Positions 1-12,400 of a DNA stretch of 64,000 nt are shown here, in pieces. The notes beneath the pieces were generated by a model. That model had not been told where the DNA came from and searched no databases. It saw only the letters and a program-made list of their open reading frames with translations. The DNA lies in contig JABYQS010000011.1 of NCBI GenBank assembly GCA_022592435.1, positions 310,001 to 374,000 on the forward strand. The letters are read 5' to 3'. This DNA is from Cerioporus squamosus (taxonomy: Eukaryota; Basidiomycota; Agaricomycetes; Polyporales; Polyporaceae). A program made the translations under genes and the position numbers. Every line of letters begins with the position of its first letter. Positions within the stretch are counted from its first letter, which is position 1.

Positions 1-149
1 AGCATACTGTTCGAGTGAAAGCCAATGTTCTGACTCAAGTTGTCACCGAACTGGAGAAACGGGATCCTGTAGTACATATGCAATACTTACGTTACAATGG
101 AACCATAATCACATACAGACACTAATCGCGCGATGTACGAACAAGACAA

Positions 150-2212
150 TCATGTTCCCGGGTCCGTAGCCATGACCGACACAGAACCGCCATCGTCGGC
201 GTATTCATGCGGGTTGTCGTAAGATCCCTGGCGGTCGCCGTCCTCGCTCGCACTCCCAGATGCTGTTACCCACCAAGGAATCTCGAAGTCGCGCACCTCC
301 TCGATTTCTTGGGGTACGCGCACGCCGAATGCGGTGACATGGCGCTGGGTCTTCCTCGCGGTGGGAGCAGAGGATTGCCGTAGGGCGGCGACCATGAGTA
401 CGCACGTCGTCTGCTCCTTCTTACCCGCAAGCCCTGCATAGGTTGCGTAAGATCTCTTGGCAGAGTATATACTCGACGACGGCATACCAGCGGAGGAAAC
501 GGACTCTCGAGTATCTGAGCCAGTGTAGGCTTTCGTCTTCTTCGCCTTTGCGGATGCGGGCTGGCCTACGCGCTGGCGCTTTGTCGACGGTGCTTCAGGC
601 AAAGTGTCTGCTGTATCTGCTGAGTACCGATCGTACTTGCCGGAACCAGCGTAGGATGCAGAACGTAGGGGAGAGTTTGATGTCTGGCCTTTGCCGCCAC
701 CGGAGTACTTGAAGTATGGGGAGAGTGTTATTTGCTTGCCGCCGCCTCTGGACGGGATCGGGGGTTTCGTATCCTGCTTCGAGGCCAGCATTCGTGGAGG
801 GAATTTGATGCGCAGCTTCAGCAGCTTCGACTTGCGCCGTTCTACCTCCTCGAGGTCAACCTCGGACTCGCCGTCGTCCGCTTCATCCACCTGTTCTTCT
901 TCTTCCTCATCCTCCATCTTCACCTCTTCCTTCTCTTCCTCCTCCTCCTCCTCCTCCTCCTCCTCCTCCTCCTCCTCCTCCTCCTCTTCCTCCTCCTCCT
1001 CCATCTCCACCTCGCCTTCATCCTCAGCCTCTTCATCCTCCACCTCATCTTCCAGGTCGACAGATGCCTTGCTAGACGGCTTCACGACCTTCTTCATCCA
1101 TCGCCGGTCAGGCGGCAAGAGTGTCCTGTAGCGTTGCTCCAGCGACAAGGCAACTTCGAGCATCTCCTTCCTTCGACGCTCGCCTTCGTGATACGCAGCT
1201 GCGCCATGCAAGTTGGTCGCGTCGATTGTGATGTCTCCCTGCGAAGATGGTCCTGGAGTGTCGCTGCGCTTGTCGGTGAATTCGGTGAACTCGGATGCAG
1301 GGATCGCGAGGAACGCGGATGAGTCCATCGCGCGCAGCTGTTCAATACGCTCCTTGAGCTTGTAGTGTTCGTGTTGGAGCTTCTCCTTCTCACGAAGACG
1401 CTGCCGCTTTTCGAACGTCTCGTACTTGCGGTGGCGCTTCTCGTATGCTTGGTCCGAGGTATCTACGCTCTCCTGCATAGACGCATTCGAAGCGCGAGCA
1501 TGTATTGCGAGGTAGGATCCCGTATGACATTGCGTGAGTATGTGCGTAGTACAGAAGTAGTGTGCGCACGAACGTCTTCGGAGCCACGCGGGCGAAAGCG
1601 GCCGCCGACGTGCGCATCCTGCGAGAGCTCAGTGAACTCCGGGGTCTGGATGAGCTGCTGCTCCTTGTAAGCCTTCCGCACTTCGGGGCGGTCGAAGTAG
1701 CGTCCATATGCGAGCGTGTTGAGTTGGGACTCAGAGTCGTTGTCCACCACAGATCCTGATGCGGCGAGGGGAGGGAGGAGCGCGGCGTTTGTGGTTAACA
1801 AGAACGAGGTCGTTGCGGGTATGAGCGGCTCGCTCTCAACTGCGCGCGTGCGTATAAGTGTAGGAAACGGGGAGATATGCAGGCTCGATGAGGAACAGAG
1901 CTGGGAGACGAGGTGGGTGAAAGGAATAAGTAACGAGGACGTACATTTGCGCTTCATCGTCTCGAGGATCATAACGTCCGTCTCACAGCTCCCGACTCCA
2001 GGTCCACCGCGCCGCGAGCGCGTGGGCAAGACGCGCTTTTGCCGTGTCTTCATGCCTTCCTTCGCCACCGGGACTTGCGCGAGCGACTGCGGTTTGCCAG
2101 TCGGGGGTGGTGCGGGAGACGATGAAGACGCAGTTGGCTGCTGGCTACTGCTCGCGCGCGGACGTCCAGCATTGGCTTTGCCGGTGCGAGCACTGGGCAT
2201 GGCGACGGTCAC
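150..2212 (-). CDS. SAS4-like chromatin protein (Something About Silencing 4)
   Basis: Three exons on the minus strand. The ATG is at 2212; introns run about 1945-1840 (GTACGT donor) and about 1573-1473, and the phases agree. The N-terminus is Ser/Pro/Ala-rich with a basic KTRQKR stretch. A block follows around the ETDVMILETMKRK motif, then FDRPEVRKAYKEQQL. A long charged helix after the second intron (KYETFEKRQRLREKEKL, then LKERIEQLRAMD) resembles the SAS4 domain of fungal histone acetyltransferase complexes. A Glu run (933-1001) and a basic, low-complexity C-terminus follow. The proposed role is a subunit of a SAS/NuA4-like or MSL/NSL-like acetyltransferase complex in the nucleus. The family call rests on remembered motif similarity; coiled-coil and nuclear character are seen directly. 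It lies 241 bp beyond the stop of NAF1 on the same strand. Confidence 0.6.
933..1001 (-). repeat. GAG/GAA trinucleotide microsatellite coding for poly-Glu
   Basis: An almost pure CTC repeat on the plus strand, with two TTC interruptions, encodes about 23 consecutive glutamates in the SAS4-like protein. It stays in frame and is bounded by Lys and Met codons. Acid-rich flanks extend it on both sides. Length polymorphism between strains is likely. Confidence 0.9.
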
Positions 2213-2453
2213 AACGACAGGAAAGACGAGAAAGTGGGCAGGTGCACGCCTCGCTCGACGGCGTCGACGACTCGACTCTCGCTGCCGGGGCGGTCATCCT
2301 AGGCGCGCAAACACGTCCCAATCCGGTTTCTTCGAAGCTATTGGCTTCAACGACTCAACGCCTTCGAGATGCCAGGCGACCCAAAGGCAAATCAGGATTA
2401 AAAAGCAATAATATGCACGATAGATAAAGAAATACATATGCGATACAGTCAGA

Positions 2454-4278
2454 CTATCCGTTGTAGCCGCCACCCTGGCCAGGAGGCGGCTGAGAGGCAG
2501 CACCCCAGTTCCCGTTCCAGCCTCCAGGTGCGTTGCCCTGAACTGCATATCCTGAAGCATCCTGTGTATACGGGGAAGACTGTGCGCCATACCCTGGATA
2601 GCCCATACCCATCCCAGGCATTGCAAAGTTAGCAGCAAAACGCGGGTTAATGTGGGGCTGAACCTGGGAGAACTGATATGGAAACGCGAAGTCAAACGGC
2701 TGCATAGGATACTGCGGATATCCCCAGTCGCCACCGCCATTCATATCTGGCGGCACGGCGGAGCCGTCAGCATACTGGCCTGTGGCATGGGCAATTGCCA
2801 ACGATGTGGGCGACAGAGATCGAGGCGCTTGACTAGGGTCGGCTCGACCTCGTCCACGACCACGGCCGCGACCACGATCGTTATGACGCCTCCCTCGTCC
2901 TCGGCTGCCTCCATGGTCCTCGTGCCGCGAAGGATAGTCGCGCATGCCCCCTCTTCCGCGCCCGCGTCCACGGTCATGACCACGAGAGGCTTGGGAGGGA
3001 GAAACGGGTGGCTTCCGGTCTTCCTCTTCCTCACTTACGAACTCTGGTGGAGCGGTGCCGTAAGCATCAGAGTATGGGTCGTCATAAGGGATGGGGGCAG
3101 GGCGCGAAGGACCGGCGGCGAGGTCCATGTCGTTATATGGTCGAGATTCCATGTAAGACGAGGGACCGCCGTATGGGTCGTCGATCATGTCTTGGTCTCG
3201 CATCCGTGAAGGTACGGGGGTCGAGTGTCTCGAAGACATGACTGAACGTGCCCGAGACTGCTCTCGCCTGGAAAGCAACAACTAAGGATGCGCATTTCTC
3301 AGGAAAACGGTACCACGCACCTCTGAGTTTGTGCTCTTTTGTAGGCTGCTTCCGCCTCATCGTCGGAAAACTCCAGTTCGTCATCTCCAGGCTCCTCGTC
3401 ATTCACGTTGCTTGCATCGCTCCCTTTGAGATGTCGCAACTGCTGCACAAACACGTAGTTGCTTTTCGTAGGGACGTGGAAGACCGGCCGGCCAACCCGG
3501 ACTTTCTCGGGGTCGAGGGGGAATTTTTGGTTGAATCGAACTTGATATAGGGGTTCGCTGGTTGGCCCGAAGGTCTCGAAGATCTGGAAACAGTCAAGAT
3601 TGCGAAGCAAGGAAGAAATATCTGTACGCACATATCCAAAGACCTTCCTGTCCTCGAAGACTAGGAGGGTATCCGAGTCAAGAGCCTTCTCGGAGCCCCT
3701 GTTCGCGAGTCCGGACGCAACTCCCTTCACGATGACCACCTTGTCCAGTATGTTCATGATTTCCCCGACCTTCTCCAAGTGCTCGTCGGCGGCAACTTCG
3801 GTGATTTCAGGAATGACGACATCAGCCTCGACGATTTCGTTCTTCGTGCGCACTTGTGCTTCCGAGGTCGCCGCTGGCTCTGCATCGTCATCTTCGTCCA
3901 TCTCGGCTCGGACTGGCTTCTCTCGTGGCTTCCGGGCGCCGGACGTTTCCTCTTCGTCCTCCGAGTCGCTGGACGAGTCTGAATCGCTCGTGGATTCTGA
4001 CGGCCTATCCGTCATTCCGTTTCAGCTGAGGAACGCACCGCATCACAGCGGATAGCTTACGCGTCTACGTCGTCCTCCCCGACGTCAACAAGGATACCCG
4101 CCTCCACTTCCTGTTCGCTGTCGGTGTCACTATCGGTTCCATGGTCCGGATCTGAGCGTGCTGAGGCCTCGGATAGCTTGGTGGTAGATGGCACAGGTAT
4201 CGCTCCGATGATATCCTGGATAAGCTGCAGATCCTGAGGTATTGCAGAGGGTACGGCAAAAGAGTAAGCGGAGGCCAT
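2454..4278 (-). CDS. NAF1: NAF1, H/ACA ribonucleoprotein assembly factor
   Basis: Three exons. The ATG is at 4278; intron 1 is 4060-4005 (56 nt) and intron 2 lies about 3319-3267, with a GTGCGT donor. The N-terminus is acidic (DSDTDSEQE, DSDSSSDSED). The Gar1/Naf1 beta-barrel core follows: HLEKVGEIMNI, DKVVIVKG, LLVFEDRKVFGYV, then FETFGPTSEPLYQVRF. The C-terminal half is an RGG/RG-rich stretch followed by a Gly/Tyr/Gln/Pro-rich tail, as usual for NAF1. NAF1 is a nuclear chaperone that holds the place of Gar1 while H/ACA snoRNPs and telomerase-type RNPs assemble on dyskerin. Frame continuity across both introns is clean (the join reads AQTQRREQSRARS). The stop TAG is at 2456-2454. Confidence 0.9.
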
Positions 4279-4701
4279 GGTTGTCGAAGATCAAACTTCT
4301 GCTCGCCGCCGACCTTCAGCAGAAAATTAGACGCGCGTTACGCGACGGTCACGTGTTCGCATCCCCTACTCTAATGAGTCAAAGTAATCTCGAGCGAGCA
4401 ACGAGCGAGGCTTGCAAAGCTTGAGTTGCACCGCCGCGGGCTCATGAATGCGGTTCCATCCGACAGCAAGACAGGGATGTCGTGAACTCCCCCATTCTTG
4501 AGTGCCTCAGACTTTCACGAGACCTGCATGCGAGCCTCGGCGGAAGGCTCATAATTTCAACATCATGCAGAGGTCCTTCTCTCCAGCCGTCCCCAGCGAT
4601 ATCATACAAGCACTTATCCAAATATACTGCAAGGTCAGTTGTAGCGACCGAGGCATAGTGGACAACCAGGAAACGAACTAAGCATCTGTGAACAACGAGC
4701 A

Positions 4702-6854
4702 CTAAAACTCTTCCCCTGCAAGCCATCTGTTGGCAAGCTCCAGTGACCGGACGGGCTGGTCGTATGGGGCCTGCGATTGACAGCATTGTGAGGTTACAAG
4801 CATTCGGACAGGTGCGAGGTTCTCTCACCATATGTCCGGCATCGCGGATGGTCGCAAACGTAAGCGGACCAAAACTCCTCGTCTTCCCGGCGACCTCGCC
4901 GTCTACAGACCACTCGCGCAGCGGCAGACTCTGGTACGCTTCCTGTCCGGTCCACTCCAGCTCAAGAGTCATACGTTCGTTCCCAACCTGCAGATAGCGC
5001 GCATGTCAGAAACGGGCCCGGGGAGCTGATGTCAATACAGGAATGCGTGTATACCCAGTTGCATATCCAGTCGGTGTCCCCAACGTAGATGAGAGCCCGG
5101 ACACCGCGCTCGAGGAGCGCTGCGAGGTAGTGCTCAGCCCGGAAGGACCAGCTATCCTCCGAGAAGCGCGCGTTGAGCTCGAAGTTGATTACGCTGAAGT
5201 TGCTGTGGTGCTGGTCGACGCCTAGCACAGATTGGACTTTGGGACTGTTCAGGTAGTCATTGATATCCCTGTCGGCAGAGCGTACGGTCGGCCTGGTCAG
5301 TCCAACGCCGGCACGAGGGAAGAAGCGAACACACTGCACTATGGGATAGCACGAGCTCATGTCCGTATGTCCCTTGCTAGCAGGTGGGAGTCTGTCAGAG
5401 GCGTATACCACGGTAATGGGAGGACTGACTCACCATGGGCGCAATGCATCATAAGCATTGTATTCTGGGAAACCAAGGCTCAGCGAGAATAAATCGGCAT
5501 GTATCGGCCTCCTTACGTAGGAAGACTGCATCGAAGGCGTTCCAGCAGAACTCCCAAGCGGACGCGCAGTCAATCTTGTCTGTGACATCGATACAGGACT
5601 CTTGGAATCTCTTCTGGCAACGCGGAACGAGCTGCTTCATACGCACACAGTCGCTGCACGAAGATTCAGTAAACACCATCTCTTGAGACACGGATAGGAA
5701 CACTTGCGAGATACTGGTCACGGCGGGGAATCCGTAGTCCATACATTGAATGTCGTAATACGAGCGTACGACGCCGTTGAAATCCGTGCAGCCGTTTCCT
5801 GACAATGGGTGCGTGTGCGATGAGTACCTGCCTACATTTCGGCATCGTGAGTTGCTAACCGATCATCACCGAAGTCAAGTTGATCGGCGTCATTCCTGCC
5901 TCAACAAGCTCAGCGTTTCTGTCGTGCACAGCCGCTGCAAAGACGGGGATGTATCGGCCCTGGTGGTGTGGCAATCGTAAGCTCAAGGATTAGGCGCAAG
6001 TCTAGAGCCATGCATACACCGTACGATTCGCCGGCCATGTGGAACGGACGGCCCTTGAACTTCGAGAAATGTTCGAAAAAGATGATCATGAAGGCAGCGA
6101 TGTCTTTCGCCGCTTCTGCCGTCGAGCTCTACAAGTCGTCGAAACGCAGAAGTGAGATAGATTCGAATGTCCTAGTTCCGTTCTACGCACCACTTGTTCC
6201 CCGTACTCCGCATATGAGAAGCCCACGCCAACCGGTTGGTCAATGAAGAAGACGTTCGCATGGTCGTTCCAAGCATACTCAAAACGCTTGGTAGTGTTTG
6301 CGCTGGTAACTCTGCATGGCCCTGTCATCAGTCGGTGAGTTGATACCTCGCTGATGAGGAAAAAAGGTCAGGCAAACCGAGTTCCATGAACAGTCCCAGT
6401 GAAGACGATCCTCCGGGCCCACCATTCGTCCAGAACACCACGTCGTCCTTATCTGGGTCTCGTCGGCTCTCGAAGAAATAGAAGAATAAGTGCCGCGCCT
6501 CGATGTCGATATACCCTGTGTAGGCCCTAGAGGGGGAAGATAATGAGAACGGGTAAGTACTCAATGAGGTATATGTGGGACCTACTGAACTTCGCCATCG
6601 CAGAACTGCGACTGTTTGATACGTACACTATACTCGGGAAAGCTGGGATGCTGGAGGGTCGTATATTCGGACGCTGAGAGGGAATGCAGATCTTCGACCG
6701 GGGTGAACAGACCCGCATCGTATGACGCATGTGGGTCAACTCGGTGTCCGGCTGCAAGGAAGGATTGTGCACTGCGCGCACTGACACTTGCGGCCGTGGG
6801 GCCGCAGAGCGCACTGGCGATTGCAATTCCGCACCAAGCCGGGCTGAACCTCAT
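4702..6854 (-). CDS. Secreted serine carboxypeptidase (peptidase family S10)
   Basis: A multi-exon gene. The start at 6854 ([18 protein letters not shown]) gives a clear signal peptide; an upstream in-frame ATG at 6902 would spoil it. Landmarks in order are FCDGEVQ joined to AYTGYIDI, then [48 protein letters not shown] (nucleophile Ser), [11 protein letters not shown] (Asp) and DAGHM joined to [17 protein letters not shown] (His). The triad is therefore complete. The true end is the TAG at 4704-4702, reached through a GTGAGA intron directly after DAGHM. The product should be a vacuolar or secreted carboxypeptidase Y-like exopeptidase. The oxyanion-region motif reads GPGG where GPGC is the common form in S10 enzymes. 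Confidence 0.88.
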
Positions 6855-7609
6855 CGTTGACAATCGCGGTCCCTCTGTTGCAATGTCTTTCAGTGCATGC
6901 ACACGGGGCGATCAAGTCTGCACATACCAGGTGAAGACAGGCGTAGAGCACGAAGCTAACGTGAGTACAACGTCCAGCGCAGTTCGACCTATGTACTCGT
7001 CGTGGGAGGCAAGTGCGAGTCAGGCTGATGGCAGCCCCTGGACCCCGGATAGGCGGCTGTTCGAACGTTCCCACCACTTCGCCGCAGCACCGAACCCAAC
7101 TCGCGCGCGGCGCGGTACATCCATACCTTGGCGGGCTTGCAGAAGGTGCGGGTTGAAGGCAAGTCGTCCATAATCGCCATTCTCGTTTACCTGGTCGCAG
7201 TCGCTTGCGAGCAGCAGAAACCTAACCTTACTTCAAGTTCAGTATGTCCAGGAAATTGCCGGCGGCGTCTGACGTCACGGTCACGTGCCCGCTCAATGAC
7301 CGATGCGACGCAAACGCGTCGCGTTGGTTGCAAGTACAGCGCTGAGCGCAACCTGCAGCCTCTTGCAACTGTCGTCACGACTCACCTAGCCGCCACCAAC
7401 TAAGTACTCTGCATTTGTGCTTCTCTGTTGGGCTCATACTATCAGTCAGCTCTGGGACCTACGACTAGTCCTCATACTCGCAGCCGACTCGGACTTGTCT
7501 GCTTTACGTCGAGGTCATAGTAAGTACTACTCCTTCGTGCCGAATGATTGCGCAGCTAAATTGTCTCGAATAGGTACAAGATTCTACATTTTACAGTTCT
7601 GAAAGGACG
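6855..7609. other. Intergenic region with no supported gene
   Basis: This lies upstream of the carboxypeptidase and upstream of the first dioxygenase-like gene, so it should carry two divergent promoters. Short frames occur on both strands, but none shows a recognisable domain or a coherent splice pattern. The frame SERT-MVDIR stays open upstream of the ATG at 7610 to a possible acceptor (TTTACAG at 7589-7595), so an unseen 5' exon of the dioxygenase-like gene cannot be excluded. Confidence 0.5.
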
Positions 7610-9190
7610 ATGGTAGATATCCGGGTAAGTTGGGATCTGTAGTCATCCAGATGTCTGCTTACTGACGAACTGCTAGGAAAACCTTGCTGAGGTACTCAAG
7701 GACGGTTCCGAGATAACAGGAGCCTTCTCGTACTCCCTCAAACATCCCGATGCTCCCAACCCGGGGTTACGCATTGATAGAGTCGGCAATGTTGGTCTCC
7801 CACTCGGTCCTCGCGACGCGGAGGCTTTCAAAGGCATCGCGGATCTTGAACAGAACGGACACTCGTGGGTTTTTGGTGCCAACAAAGTATGCCATATACC
7901 TTGTATGTCCACATGTTCTACTCTAGGTTCGGTTTGAGAACACTGCATGGCCCGCTTTCGTGGACGACGCTCTGCATCTGTAATGGCCTTGGAGTACGCG
8001 AGAAAGTCAGCAAACCTCGCTGCGAGCTCACCAACGTGCGCCTTTCGGAGGCTGGTTCCAGGTATTGTCTCCTCCTTCCCGTATTTGACCTCACTCATGC
8101 ATTCTGCGATTCTAGTATGCTGACACCTGTAACGTATGTCTGCCATGTTTTCTCTTACATGCACCCGCACTGACTGTTAAAGTTGGTTAGCACGGAGAAG
8201 GCCGGAACAATCGTCGCCGCCTTTGCCATAGTCCTCCCTTCCAAGTTCAGTGGCGGTACCGTACGCTTCACGTACGGTGATCGCGCCGAAACGCACGAAT
8301 GCATCCCGGGGACCGTCACGGACAGCGCTGTCATAGCCTGGCATAGAGACGCGACGGTCGAGGCACAGCCAATCGCTGAAGGATACCAGCTTGCTCTGTA
8401 CTACGGCATCATTCACACCACCGATCACCCCGTCCCTACACTTGCTGCACAAGACGTGGTCCTCGCCCGGCTTAGCCAAGTGTTGTCGTCCTGGGATGAA
8501 GGGGAACGCGGTGGCTTCGTGCCAAGCAAAATCGTATACCTGCTGAAGAACAAGTACTCGCAAGAGCAGTTGAGCTCCAGCGCGTTTACTGGCACCGATG
8601 CCCGTACGATCAGTTTGGTCAAGACGGCTGTAAGGCGGTGTGGGGCTCATTTAGGACTCGCTACCTTGATCTGCAAAGAGGAGGGCTTAGGTTTGATTGC
8701 CCAGCGCAGAGACTGGGTCGACGACGACTGGTTGAGCGAGGAAGAGAATATCGAAGGCTTCAACGATCTCATGGATATCGAGACGGATATGAAGCTTCAA
8801 CATCTTGTCGACTTCGACGGACGCCCCCTACAATGCTCTCTGGAGCTCGACCTCGATAATGAAGCTATCCCAGCGAACCTGGAGGCCTCGGTGAAGTCTG
8901 AGAAGCCCGACAAAAGGATGATTGGCTTTGTGAGTGTTTCGCTTGAGCAGTTCTATCGTTCGATCCAGCTCACCCGCAGCTACGTCTCTTAGGTCGACGC
9001 CAACGAGTTACGCTTGAGGCAAGGTGCGTGGTCGCCTATCGTCTGACCTTGGTGGAAATCGTCTGACTTTCTTGCAGTCTACTACCGCACCGTGCTTGTG
9101 ATCTGGCCACGATGGTTGGAGCTCGCTCACCCAGGTCCGGAGGTGCAAGACGCAGAGCCTCCTGCCAAGCGCAGGAGAACCGAAGATTGA
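7610..9190 (+). pseudogene. 2OG-Fe(II) dioxygenase family paralogue 1, decayed and C-terminally truncated
   Basis: This is the first of three tandem paralogues. Exons lie near 7610-7624, 7677-7886, 7927-8061, 8116-8133, 8191-8939, 8993-9023 and 9079-9190. They match the intron positions of its two neighbours. Compared with them the HVD metal motif is PVT, the distal His of DVEHEV is Val (DATVEA) and the GYRLAL Arg is Gln (GYQLAL). All three iron ligands and the 2-oxoglutarate-binding Arg are therefore gone. Exon 3 has a net 5-nt deletion (7960-7979) that shifts the frame before ICNGLGV, so no full-length product is possible as read. It stops soon after VIWPRWLEL and lacks the ~800-residue C-terminal half, yet ends in a basic AKRRRTED tail. 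A non-catalytic relic, or a pseudoenzyme if the frame break is a sequence error. Confidence 0.8.
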
Positions 9191-9498
9191 GAAGGCGGAC
9201 GAGCCGCCTGAGTTCGATTGCTGACTCGGAGGGCGCATCGTCATTGCCATTACCTGGAGAGTCTTGTACCTATTTACAGTATTTCTTGATCTGTCTGCTT
9301 GTATGACACTACCATGCATCCCAAAGATGAGAGAGAATCCAAGTTCATTGGCACCCTAAGCACTGTCTGAAGGTTGCAGCAACGGGTCACGATCACGTGC
9401 AAGCGCCAAAGCGACCGACGCGTTGTCGGTGGTCGCGTCGCTCCTCTTTCAATCTCATTCACCGTTGCGTGCACCTGGAAGGACTGTCAATATCCACT

Positions 9499-12400
9499 AT
9501 GGTGAGCTCTTACCTTGAGCTGTTACTGCGCTGCAACGAACGTTGACTTTGATTATGGCCGACAGGATTCTACCAGTGGTAGTAACGCCGGCGGGGTGTC
9601 CCTCGACCACCAGCAACCACTTTCTACGACAGAGTCGAGCCTTGGACAGAGCGCGGATGGCGTCACCCGGGATGGACTACAGAGCGCTAATAACAACGAG
9701 CGACGCGCAGACGGAGACGAGGACGAGGAGGAAGATGAGGAAGATACGGATGAGGACATTTGCGATGATATTCGGGTGAGTGGCCTCCGTTTTGCACTCA
9801 GTGTTGGGATCATTGTGCCAAACGAGTGACGTCTAGGGTGAGATTGCGGATATTTTGAGCAGCGACCTGGAGTTCACCGGTGCCTTCAGTTTCAATCGCG
9901 TCTACCCCGCCGCACCCAATCCAAGTCTCAATATTGATGGACTGGGAACTGTTGGTCTTCCCCTCAGTATTCGTGACGCTACAGCTATCAAGCAGTGCGC
10001 AGAGCAAGCGCCATTTGGCATGGCTGACCGTACAATCGTCGACAAGTCTGTGCGAGATACCTGGGAGATCGACGCCAACAAAGTATGTGTATTCTCATGA
10101 CAAGCACTGAATATCGCAAGGCTCATTACCGTGTCACAGGTTCACTTCGAGAATGCAGCTTGGGCTCCCTTCATGGCGCAAACCGTACGGGACGTGTGCG
10201 AGGTTCTCGGCGTGAACTTCCAAGCAAGTCAACCACGTTGCGAGTTGTATAAGCTCCTTTTGTACGAGACGGGTTCTCAGTGAGTCGTACGAGAAGTGTT
10301 TCCTTTCCAAGGCTATACTAATTCACTGCCAGCTTCCTCCCCCATGTGGAGTATGTACATGTCTGTTTAGCATCAGGCACCGATGCTGACGTCCTCTTGC
10401 AGTACTGAGAAGGTGAACGGCATGTTTGCCACCATCGTCGTCGTCCTACCATCCTCGTTCACCGGCGGGGCAGTACGTGTGGCCCATGGTGAGCTCTCCG
10501 AGATCTACGACAACAGCGCCAACAGCTTGACAACCACGTCTGTCCTGGCTTGGTATACCGATGTCGAACACGAGGTCAAACCCATTACGGCCGGATACCG
10601 CCTCGCACTCTCTTTCAACCTCATCCACACGACGAACACTCTCCGCCCCGCTCCTTCACCCCAGAATGGCGTCGCTGCACGCCTTCGCCAGGTCCTCCTC
10701 TCTTGAAGAAGGGACAGAGTCAGGGCGAGGCTCCTGCCAAGCTTATCTACCTGCTCGATCATAAGTACTCCCAGGCTGCATTGCGTGGTAGCGCACTGAA
10801 GGGTGCCGACGCGCATCTTGTTGCTCTGCTTGACAACATCGGCCGACCTCACGGGTTTCGCTTGGGTCTGGCCAATTTGACATGCACGGAGCGCGGTTAT
10901 GGCAATGACTACGGTGGTGGTTGCGGGTATGGAAGGCGCCGCCGCTATGGGTGGGGATACTCGGAGGATGAGGGTGATGACGACGTCAGCATGGGGGAGG
11001 TAGAAGACACCGATGTGTCGATTGAACACCTCGTCGACCTCGACGGAAGGCTGATTCGTGAAGATCTGGATTACGAACTCGAGTCCGAGGTCATTCCTGA
11101 CGAAGTGGTCGAGGCGATCACCTCCGGAACTTACGACGACCAGGAATACGAAGGATACATGGGAAACGTGAGTACTTTGGCACATACTCTATGTTGACTC
11201 AGTGCTTACTCCATTACATACAGTACGGCGGCAGCTTGGAACGATGTGAGCAAACTGTGTCACTTGTCATTATGCTTTGTACTAATATATGCGCCAGTTT
11301 ATCGCCGTACCGTCTTGGTCATCTGGCCGCAATGGGCAAACTTCGACATCATGCATGGCGCCAACGGCTTGTCGTACGCATGCGGGAAGCTTCGCACGTC
11401 TACGTCCCTTCAACCGACTCCGGAGGAGTCTGAGCTCGCCAACCTCGTCCTCACCCGTGCTTCCGTCCCCCATTGCGCAACGATCGTCTCCAGCTTGTGC
11501 CGCGTCGCTTTGACTTGGAGAGACCTCTCTCTGTGGAGACAAGCTGTGAGCCGCTGCGATGCCACACGGTCGATAGCCGCATTTGGCGGAGACAGCCACA
11601 TTCAACGTGCTGTGACCACGTTCGGATTCCAGGAAGTGAAGTCCTAGTCAGTCTGCCATGCTCTGCAATTCCGTATATGTTCTGACGTATTTTGGTGTCG
11701 CAGCTTGGAGCAGACTCTGGAGAGAGACCCGTCAAACGTGGGCGCCCTTCAATTCCTCGACAGTTTCGAGGAGTGGGTCGCTAAGCAGCAGATCTCTCCG
11801 TCGACGGGTCTCACCTCGGAGTGGATCGCAGCGCAACGCACGAAGCGTTTTGGCGCTTTGAAGAAGCCTCCGAAGGACGAGCATAAGCCGCTTACTGCCC
11901 TCGCGATCAAGTGCGGCGGGGTCAACTTTCTTGAGAAGATGTATGTATGCTGTCCCTTGTGATACTGCAAGCATGTCTGGTGTTTGCTGACCTTCCGACT
12001 TAGTGTTCTTCCTCTGATCAAGGCTGAAGCGGACAGCGCCGTGTTGTTGGAGTACGCCCTCTACTTGTTCCACGAGCGGGATGTTCCAGAGGAAGCTCGA
12101 GCTCGTATGGCACGAGACTTACTCCTGGCATCTATCCTGAAACTCGACATCTACTCTGCGTCGACGCCACCACAACCCGCAAGTGCGTACTCATATCTTC
12201 GACCACATCCCGAAGAACCGAAGCAATTGGAGCGTATCAAGACCTCACCAAGGCGTGCTTCGACCTGAAGTGCGAAGACTTGTTTGGTAAGGTGGTCAGC
12301 GAAGTGGTCGACAGCGCAAACGTGGCGAAGGACGTTCTTGATCGCCGAGTCACCCAGATCTTCCTCCCTCTCGTTGTGTATGCTGGACCGATGGCTAGCG

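Noticed and set aside
933..1001. The CTC repeat as a regulatory or CRISPR-like element
   Set aside because: It is a coding trinucleotide run in frame with a conserved protein; no spacers.
691..1322. Plus-strand poly-Ser and poly-Leu frames across 0.7-1.3 kb
   Set aside because: Shadows of the poly-Glu microsatellite of the SAS4-like gene on the other strand.
10550..11197. A second independent gene starting inside dioxygenase 2
   Set aside because: It is the continuation of the same protein after a one-base frame break, as shown by paralogue 3.
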